Positions 39,327-45,617 of a stretch of 45,617 bases of DNA are shown in pieces. Position 1 is the first letter of the stretch. Each line of letters opens with the position of its first letter. The notes beneath the pieces are model-generated. The model was not told the DNA's origin, did no database searches, and worked only from the letters and a program-made list of their open reading frames with translations. The DNA is from Thermoplasmata archaeon (GTDB taxonomy: Archaea; Thermoplasmatota; Thermoplasmata; Halarchaeoplasmatales; Halarchaeoplasmataceae), in assembly GCA_019594305.1 (NCBI GenBank), contig JAFDTZ010000001.1:1-45617 (forward strand), in the 5' to 3' direction. The position numbers were made by a program, and so were the translations under genes.

Positions 39327-42209
39327 TCAGTCGAACCTAAGGGCCTCGGCAGGTGATACTCTGCTAGCCTTCCGAGCACTAGGTATGGCGGTCAGGAGCA
39401 TGGCCAAGTAAGCTATGATACCTATGGTTATGATGGAAGTCCAGGGGATATAGAAATTCCAACCCATGGGCTCGAAGCCGTCGTACCATAATAACCATCC
39501 TACGCCTATACCCAGCAGAGAGCCGAGTACTATGCCCGTGATGGTTACGAAGGAATTTTCGATCAGGAAAACATACCTTATCATACGTCTTTTGAATCCG
39601 ATGGCCCTCATCATTCCTATCTCCAGCCGTCTTTCGTGTACCGCTCTTAAGCTGATTATACCGAGACCCGCTATACCTACCACCAGTCCTAGACCCATGT
39701 ATCCGCTGAATAGGTTGAAGAACATGAACTGTGCACTCATCACTTCTCTGAAGACGGTATCGATCACGATAGGCTGGAAGCCGTACATTATGAATTCCCT
39801 CTCCATATCACGACCGAGTTGGTCCGGATCCACCTGGTCGCCAACGCTCATGAAAAAGAGATTGTTGGCTGTGATGTTGAAATCGGTTTCCGCAGCTTCC
39901 TTGGAGATGAAGTAACCATTGACTATGAACTGGTCCATGAACCCTATGACCCTTTTTTCTATGGTTATCCCGTCGCCGTCTACGAATGTGACGGTCGAAT
40001 TGAGCTGTACCGCATCCGGCATGGGCGGGCCGAAATCGTCACCGGGATCATTGGTTACCATCAGCGTGGGATCGGACATGACGGCCTCCCATACCTCTTC
40101 AACGGAATCGTAATCGTCAAGATATTCGGTAAAACCAAAGGTGTTATTGTTTACAAAATTACGGTCCACCGCTATGATGGAATCCATACCTCTGGTACCG
40201 TCCTCGCTTATGGTGGTCACCATACCGATGGAGGCGGAATCGATCTTTCGGAAATCGTTTATGTTAAGGTCACTTTGCATTATATCCTGTTGTATATCAT
40301 CTATCGGCCGGTCCCATGCGGTGAGAGCAAGTATCTGATAACCTCCGGACTGCTCCTCGATCATCCTGTCTATGTTGGTGTCGAATATACCGACGATCAT
40401 GCTCATCACGATTATAGCGAAGATGATAAGTGCGAAGATGAACATGGTCATACCTGTTCTGAATTTTTCCTTCAACGGATGGGATATAGCGGACAGTACA
40501 ACGGCCTTGGAACCCTTTCCGGAGCCCGAGGCTTTCTCCAATACACCCGTGATAACCGTTCCGTTGAGCATGATTATCAGTATACCGGCGGTCACTAGGA
40601 AAAGGCCTGATAGTATGAACATCTCCAAACCTGCGGAATAATCCTCGAAAACCGGTATTACTTCCGGAGGGAGGAACCACCATACCAGCAGAAATATGCC
40701 TACACCCGTATAAGCTATCCTGTCACTAACCCATCTTCTCGAGATGGTGCCGATACCAATTATCACCAGGGATACGCCGGTAACCGGTAGCCAGAGTTGG
40801 TTAGAGCCCATACCCGCCAGGGTCATAACCAACCCCAGAAACAAACCGGCTACGGAAAGATAAACTAGTTTTTTACTCTTCCTGGATACGGGCGGTTCCG
40901 GTATCTCTCTTATGGCCCTTACTATGTTCAACTTCGAGATGCGGTTGACCGAAAACAGTATGGTTACCATGGTCAGCAGGAAACCAGCGCTGAATGCCAT
41001 GATCAAACTCTGAGAGGTGAAATTAAAGAAGGATAGCAAAGATATCTCGCCGCCAAAGACAGCAAATATATCTTCAAGCAGGTAGAAGATTATGTAGGCT
41101 ATACCTACCCCCACGAAGGTGCCTATAAGGGATGCGCCTCCGGCGTAAAATATGCCCTCGTAAGAAAATAATCTTCGCAGATGCTTTCTCTTCATACCTA
41201 TGGCCCTGCTCATGCCCATCTCGGATTTCCTTTCCTCACCCAGCATGACGAATATGTTTATAGTCAAAATGATAGCGGCTATTATGACGAAGGAACCGAA
41301 TACGAAGAACAAATCGGTGAACATGGACATCATGTCCTTGAATCCGGTCATAACCTCGTTCTTGTTGCCCCTCGCCTCGAGCACCCGATACTCGGGTTCT
41401 TCCTCCAATATCCCCTCTATGTCCTCAAATATCTGGTCGCTGTAACGCAGTCCCCCCTCCACACCGCTCACGGAGGTTACACGTATGTAGTTTACTTGTC
41501 CCGGGATACCGAATGCCATCCGGGAGTCGTTAAGGTTCATTATCACCTTTTCAGGACCGTTGAAGGCCGCTCTACCGTGGCTGTCGATAATGTACCTTAC
41601 CGTGTAAAACCGCCCCTGGGGATATCCTAGTGAAAATATGTACAGCTCATGACCCTCTTCAACCTCCAGATCATCCGCCAGTTTCGTGTCGATGAATATC
41701 TCACCGTCGTCAAGATATGGCTCGAAGGGTTCACCATTCGTGGTAAAATCACCGAATTTGTCGGATTCGTGAAGGTCCATGCCCATGGTGCGGGTATCAG
41801 AGCTTGACAGCAGTGAGTCGGGATTGAATACGGAAACCCTCCCGTGGACTTCACCTACCACGTCGCCCACGTTGTCCACCTCCATTATATCTGACTTCAG
41901 CTGAAGGTAGGTGCTATGGTTTACAGGTACGTAATTTCCCTGGACCGTCGTGTTGTACACCGTCACATCGGTTTCCTGCCAATCTCCGAGTATCTCACTC
42001 TCGATCCAGTTATCCATGGTATCTCCCACACAGAAAGATGACGAGATTATAGCCGTGGCCACCAAAAGCCCCAGTATCACTATGATGGTATCGGTCTTCC
42101 TTCTGAAGATATTTCTGAACCCCATCTTGAAAAGGACCCTATGCCGCATGGCGTCTATTGCGACCACGGCGACTACTATACCGATAATCAGCAGCATGGT
42201 GCCCATCAT
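39327..42209 (-). CDS. ABC transporter permease, double FtsX/MacB type
   Basis: 960 aa with two FtsX-type halves. One N-terminal helix anchors (LLIIGIVVAVVAIDAM), then an amphipathic stretch (FRNIFRRKTDTIIVILGLLV) leads into the first membrane and extracytoplasmic unit. The first three-helix core is at about 300-430 (SEMGMSRAIGMKRKHLRRLF). Four central helices follow near 445-560. The second unit starts near 575 and ends with the core RLEIGMMRAIGFKRRMIRYVF. Such permeases move lipids or peptides, or transmit force, across the membrane. It starts 6 nt after its ATPase; AAGGAG overlaps that gene's end. Confidence 0.9.
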   Translation of the reverse strand: MMGTMLLIIGIVVAVVAIDAMRHRVLFKMGFRNIFRRKTDTIIVILGLLVATAIISSSFCVGDTMDNWIESEILGDWQETDVTVYNTTVQGNYVPVNHSTYLQLKSDIMEVDNVGDVVGEVHGRVSVFNPDSLLSSSDTRTMGMDLHESDKFGDFTTNGEPFEPYLDDGEIFIDTKLADDLEVEEGHELYIFSLGYPQGRFYTVRYIIDSHGRAAFNGPEKVIMNLNDSRMAFGIPGQVNYIRVTSVSGVEGGLRYSDQIFEDIEGILEEEPEYRVLEARGNKNEVMTGFKDMMSMFTDLFFVFGSFVIIAAIILTINIFVMLGEERKSEMGMSRAIGMKRKHLRRLFSYEGIFYAGGASLIGTFVGVGIAYIIFYLLEDIFAVFGGEISLLSFFNFTSQSLIMAFSAGFLLTMVTILFSVNRISKLNIVRAIREIPEPPVSRKSKKLVYLSVAGLFLGLVMTLAGMGSNQLWLPVTGVSLVIIGIGTISRRWVSDRIAYTGVGIFLLVWWFLPPEVIPVFEDYSAGLEMFILSGLFLVTAGILIIMLNGTVITGVLEKASGSGKGSKAVVLSAISHPLKEKFRTGMTMFIFALIIFAIIVMSMIVGIFDTNIDRMIEEQSGGYQILALTAWDRPIDDIQQDIMQSDLNINDFRKIDSASIGMVTTISEDGTRGMDSIIAVDRNFVNNNTFGFTEYLDDYDSVEEVWEAVMSDPTLMVTNDPGDDFGPPMPDAVQLNSTVTFVDGDGITIEKRVIGFMDQFIVNGYFISKEAAETDFNITANNLFFMSVGDQVDPDQLGRDMEREFIMYGFQPIVIDTVFREVMSAQFMFFNLFSGYMGLGLVVGIAGLGIISLRAVHERRLEIGMMRAIGFKRRMIRYVFLIENSFVTITGIVLGSLLGIGVGWLLWYDGFEPMGWNFYIPWTSIITIGIIAYLAMLLTAIPSARKASRVSPAEALRFD

Positions 42210-42215
42210 TGAACA

Positions 42216-42905
42216 TCAAACTCCTTTAGTACAGTTCCTTTTGATAAGTCCGCTTTCCATGCGGATTATCCTTTCCGCCCTCTCGGCCACCCTGTCCTCG
42301 TGGGTCACTAGAACCATTGTATGTCCGTTTTTCTTGTTGAGCTTGCACAGTATGTCCATTATCATGTCCGAGGTTTCAGTGTCAAGATCACCGGTGGGCT
42401 CGTCGGCCCAGATGATGTCGGGTTCGTTCACTATTGCCCTGGCGATGGTCACCCGCTGACGCTCGCCTCCTGAGAGTGCCGAAGGTCTGTGGTCGTACCT
42501 GTGGCTCAACCCAACCATATCCAGTGCCTTTTTTGCTTTTTCTTTTGCGTACTTTGATTTTCCCGCCAGCAGCAGAGGCATCTCCACGTTTTCGACGGCG
42601 GTGAGCACGGGTAACAGGTTGTAAAATTGGAACACGAAGCCCATGTTCAACGCCCTGAGCTCGGTTTTTTTGTTATCCGACAGAGAGTTCAAATCCTTAC
42701 CGCCTATCCACACCTTGCCGTTGGATATATCATCCAGACCGGAGAGACAATTCAACAAAGTTGTCTTCCCGCATCCCGAGGGGCCCATCATGGCCACCAT
42801 CTCACCCTTGGCAATTGATATGTCCACGCCCCTTAGAGCGTGTACCCTGACCTCGCCTTCGTAGTACTTGTGTAATCTTTCCGATCTGATCATTATCTCG
42901 GTCAT
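42216..42905 (-). CDS. ABC transporter ATP-binding protein (LolD/MacB type)
   Basis: 229 aa. Walker A is GPSGCGKTT, the Q-loop is FVFQFYNLLPVLTAVENV, the signature is LSGGERQRVTIARAI, and Walker B is IIWADEPTGDLD followed by the H-loop VTHE. The ALRGVDISIAKGEM start and the DEPTGDLD motif are typical of the MacB/LolD/FtsE branch, matching the FtsX-type permease that follows. The start is one of two close ATGs (42905 or 42893); the upstream frame adds little. Confidence 0.93.
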   Translation of the reverse strand: MTEIMIRSERLHKYYEGEVRVHALRGVDISIAKGEMVAMMGPSGCGKTTLLNCLSGLDDISNGKVWIGGKDLNSLSDNKKTELRALNMGFVFQFYNLLPVLTAVENVEMPLLLAGKSKYAKEKAKKALDMVGLSHRYDHRPSALSGGERQRVTIARAIVNEPDIIWADEPTGDLDTETSDMIMDILCKLNKKNGHTMVLVTHEDRVAERAERIIRMESGLIKRNCTKGV

Positions 42906-42980
42906 CTTGAACACTTCTTTTTACTGACAAAATATGACGGTAATTAACTTTTGTGTTCGAGAGTTCGGTGACCTCGCAAA

Positions 42981-42989
42981 CATTATAAC
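42981..42989 (+). promoter_or_regulatory. TATA box of the P-type ATPase gene (leaderless)
   Basis: CATTATAAC is centred about 30 nt before ATG 43015. There is no ribosome site in between, which supports a leaderless start and rejects the upstream in-frame ATG at 42934. Confidence 0.55.
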
Positions 42990-43014
42990 GATTATACCGT
43001 ATTACGGTACCATC

Positions 43015-45600
43015 ATGGTAAAAGGTTTAACCACGGTGGCCGCAAAAAAACGCCTGAAAGAACATGGTCCTAACGAGCTGGAGCAGAAGGAAGAGACCAC
43101 TCCCTTAGATGTGCTCATGGACCAATTCAAAGAGAACGTCCTCATTTGGATCTTGATAGTGGCCGCTGTAGCTTCCTTCGCCGCAGGCGAGATGGCTGAG
43201 TTCTATTTTGTTGTTACGATCATAGGGATAGTGGCCTTCATGGGTTTCTTTCAGGAGTGGAAGGCAGAAGAGGCCATGAAAGAACTGGCTAAGATGGCTA
43301 CACCTTCGGTGAAGGTTTACAGGGACGGAGAGATAGCTGACATACCCGGTAAAGAGCTGGTGCCGGGAGACTTATTGAAGCTTGAGATGGGCGGTAAGGT
43401 TCCGACGGACGCAAAGGTAATCGAGTCTAACAACCTTAAGGTCGATGAATCCATCTTGACGGGAGAGAGTGAATCGGTGAGTAAAGAAAAAGGAGATGAG
43501 ATATATTCAGGCACCGTAATTTCCAGGGGAAGGTGCGAAGCTAAGGTTATCGGAACGGGTATGAAGACAAAACTCGGCGAGATAGCCGGTGAATTACAGA
43601 AAGAGAGCATCGAAACGCCCCTGCAAAGAAAGTCTAAGGACCTAGCCAAGAAGGTGGGATATCTCGCCATCATCGCGTCGGTGATGCTTTTCCTAATAGG
43701 TATCGGCGTAGGGGTGGAAAGAACGTTGATCATCACCGTAACCATCGCTGTGGCTGTAGCGGTGGTGCCGGAGGCCCTCCCGTTGACCATGACGCTGACA
43801 CTCTCACTGGGTATGAAATCCATGGCAAAAAATAAAGCCGTGGTGAAGAAGATGTTAGCCGTAGAAGGCCTGGGTTCGACCACTGTTATCTGTACCGACA
43901 AGACGGGAACCCTTACCAAGAACGAGATGACCGTGAAAAGGATCTGGGCCGGAGGTGAAGAATACGAAGTTCAGGGCTCGGGTTATTCTATGGAAGGTGA
44001 TATACTAAAGGATGGGAAATCTGCGGATATAGATGCAAATTGTGCTTTGGATATTCTGGTGAAGGGGGCGGCTCTCTGCAGTAACGCCTCGGTGAACTTT
44101 AAAGATGACGAGGTACACGGAGAACCTACGGAGGCGGCCCTGGTTACACTGGTTCAGAAAACAAAATACGATTTTAAGGAACTCCGAGACAAATATACCC
44201 GATCTCATGAGATACAGTTCAACTCGGATAGGAAGAGGATGACTACCGTGCACGACAGTTCGGATTGGGAAGCACCCCACGCCTTCATGAAAGGTGCTCC
44301 GGAGGTTGTTCTCGATAGGTGTACCCACGTACTTGAAAACGGAGAACCTATATCTTTAAACGAGGACAAGAAGAAAAACATATTGAAAAAGAATACTGAT
44401 TACGCCCGGGACGCCTTGAGGGTATTGGCCTTCGCTTACAGTACGAATTCCTCCCTGAGCTCTCAGGAAGATGAAGTGGAGAAGGAGATGACCTTTGTCG
44501 GTCTTACCGGGATCATGGACCCGCCCCGGGAAGAGGTACCGGAGGCGATCAGAAAATGTAAAGACGCCGGTATACGGGTCAAGATGGTCACCGGCGATAA
44601 TAGGGACACTGCAATGGCTATCGCCGAGATGATAGGTTTGACCGATAATAAACGCGTTGTGACCGGTGACGAGATAGACGACATGACAGAGGAAGAACTG
44701 CGGGAGATAATCAAAGACGTGGACATATACGCAAGGACACATCCTGGAAATAAATTGCAGATAGTGAGGGCTTTACAGAGTAATGGTGAGATAGTCGCCA
44801 TGACGGGAGACGGTGTCAACGACGCACCGGCGGTGAACCACGCCGATATCGGTATCGGTATGGGTATAAAGGGTACCGATGTGACCAAAGAAGCCAGCGA
44901 TATAATACTACAGGACGACAATTTTAGTACCATCGAGAAGGCCATCGAGGAGGGAAGGAGGATCTATGATAATATAGAAAAATTCGTTACGTTTCTATTG
45001 TCAAGGAATTTTACGGAAGTTATCCTTATAGCATCCGTACTGGCTTTGTTCAGGGATTTCGCTCTCCTCCCTCTTTTGGGGATGCAGATACTATTCCTGA
45101 ACATGATAGGACAGGTGGGCCCCGGTCTGGGGTTGGGTGTCGATCCCGCAAGCGATGACTTGATGAAGAGACCTCCCAGAGACCCGAGCTCGGAACTGTT
45201 GAACCGCAGAAATCTATTCATGATATCCACCATGGCTGTAGCCATGGTCTGCATGGCTTCCATATCATATCTGTACGGACTGAGGAACGGCTCGATAGAA
45301 CTTGCCAGGACCATGACCTTTACCTCCATATCAGTCATGATAATGGTCAACGCCTACAACTTCAGATCCCTGGATAAGTCCATATTACGGTTCAACCCCT
45401 TGGAAAATAAATGGATAATCCTGTCCACTTTGGTCACCGCCCCTCTGGTGCTTCTAACCTTGTATCTACCGGTTCTACGGGATATGTTCGGACACGTGCC
45501 TCTCGGTACCAACGGATGGTTGATCGCCGCTGGAACCGGGCTGGCGACCATGTTCCTTTTGGAAGTTGTGAAGAGAGTTACCGGCATTTTAAAGATATGA
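43015..45600 (+). CDS. P-type cation-transporting ATPase (P2A-like, calcium-pump branch)
   Basis: 861 aa. It has the N-terminal cation ATPase region (RLKEHGPNELEQ), an actuator domain with ILTGES, phosphorylation at Asp295 (CTDKTGTLTKN), MKGAPE in the nucleotide domain, the hinge MTGDGVNDAPA, and about ten membrane helices. M4 PEALP and M5 N-x2-E (RNFTEV) match calcium pumps. In M6, however, where SERCA has NLVTD, this protein has NMIGQ, so the Asp shared by both calcium sites is missing. Export of calcium or another cation is likely; the ion is uncertain. It is divergent from the ABC exporter operon and ends 17 nt before the window edge. Confidence 0.9.
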   Translation: MVKGLTTVAAKKRLKEHGPNELEQKEETTPLDVLMDQFKENVLIWILIVAAVASFAAGEMAEFYFVVTIIGIVAFMGFFQEWKAEEAMKELAKMATPSVKVYRDGEIADIPGKELVPGDLLKLEMGGKVPTDAKVIESNNLKVDESILTGESESVSKEKGDEIYSGTVISRGRCEAKVIGTGMKTKLGEIAGELQKESIETPLQRKSKDLAKKVGYLAIIASVMLFLIGIGVGVERTLIITVTIAVAVAVVPEALPLTMTLTLSLGMKSMAKNKAVVKKMLAVEGLGSTTVICTDKTGTLTKNEMTVKRIWAGGEEYEVQGSGYSMEGDILKDGKSADIDANCALDILVKGAALCSNASVNFKDDEVHGEPTEAALVTLVQKTKYDFKELRDKYTRSHEIQFNSDRKRMTTVHDSSDWEAPHAFMKGAPEVVLDRCTHVLENGEPISLNEDKKKNILKKNTDYARDALRVLAFAYSTNSSLSSQEDEVEKEMTFVGLTGIMDPPREEVPEAIRKCKDAGIRVKMVTGDNRDTAMAIAEMIGLTDNKRVVTGDEIDDMTEEELREIIKDVDIYARTHPGNKLQIVRALQSNGEIVAMTGDGVNDAPAVNHADIGIGMGIKGTDVTKEASDIILQDDNFSTIEKAIEEGRRIYDNIEKFVTFLLSRNFTEVILIASVLALFRDFALLPLLGMQILFLNMIGQVGPGLGLGVDPASDDLMKRPPRDPSSELLNRRNLFMISTMAVAMVCMASISYLYGLRNGSIELARTMTFTSISVMIMVNAYNFRSLDKSILRFNPLENKWIILSTLVTAPLVLLTLYLPVLRDMFGHVPLGTNGWLIAAGTGLATMFLLEVVKRVTGILKI

Positions 45601-45617
45601 GATCGTTGTTTTGAAAA

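Noticed and set aside
39819..40598. A 259-codon plus-strand open frame inside the ABC permease gene
   Set aside because: It lies opposite a conserved FtsX-type permease in an operon with its ATPase; it is a shadow of that gene's codon pattern.

Overview
The window is a stretch of archaeal chromosome. The evidence is a ribosomal protein/RNA polymerase cluster of archaeal order (S13, S4, S11, RpoD with ferredoxin-type cysteine motifs), Nob1, the Pop5 subunit of RNase P, a NurA-HerA-Mre11-Rad50 set, tRNA genes with bulge-helix-bulge introns, archaeal TATA boxes about 25-30 nt before leaderless starts, and GGAGG/GGTG-type ribosome sites at internal genes. The domain architecture (HTH-ATPase-TPR protein, secreted proteases, AMP-forming acetyl-CoA synthetase) best fits Thermoplasmatota or a related euryarchaeal lineage. 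A gingipain-type C25 protease beside an S8 protease recalls protein-degrading sediment lineages such as MBG-D. That placement is inference.

Layout. 1-6793 (minus): two large secreted proteases, S8 then C25, translationally coupled and sharing nearly identical C-terminal modules. 6931-10248 (plus): a divergent STAND-like regulator with a TPR array. 10273-12900: the rpsM-rpsD-rpsK-rpoD operon followed by tRNA-Leu. 13103-16015: FAA-hydrolase-family enzyme, acetyl-CoA synthetase, and an intron-containing initiator tRNA. 16146-19053: coiled-coil protein, membrane-anchored cyclophilin, nitroreductase, and an intron-containing tRNA-Ser. 19184-29048: UbiA-type membrane protein, three radical SAM or RNA-maturation loci (Nob1, Pop5), gamma-carbonic-anhydrase-like protein, lipoprotein, tRNA-Arg, endonuclease-IV-like enzyme and a multi-pass membrane protein. 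29056-35251 (minus): nurA-herA-mre11-rad50, the complete DNA-end-resection operon. 35350-37740 (minus): a small operon of a putative winged-helix protein, DAHP synthase and chorismate mutase-prephenate dehydrogenase. 38066-39266: a small acidic protein and another radical SAM protein. 39327-42905 (minus): a MacB/LolD-type ABC exporter. 43015-45600 (plus): a P-type cation ATPase.

The most unusual signal is not a gene. The DNA directly 3' of tRNA-Leu and tRNA-Ser carries the same element of about 58 nt: T7 tract, hairpin, the motif GAAAAAGTGA, then a second hairpin with an AATC-TCT-GATT core. It is alignable without gaps and has compensatory changes in both stems. The GAAAAAGTGA motif and an ACGAGTGAARCGAG motif recur 3' of tRNA-Arg. 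There the segment is bracketed by a perfect 29-bp direct repeat made from the tRNA 3' end, as expected of an integration scar. A third copy of the second hairpin lies inverted just upstream of tRNA-Leu. Together these suggest a small, tRNA-associated structured element not explained by ordinary annotation.

Other points of interest are a palindromic TATA box placed symmetrically between two divergent leaderless genes, a shared 13-bp palindrome before two unrelated genes, repeated use of TTG starts behind strong ribosome sites, and a P-type ATPase lacking the key M6 aspartate of calcium pumps.
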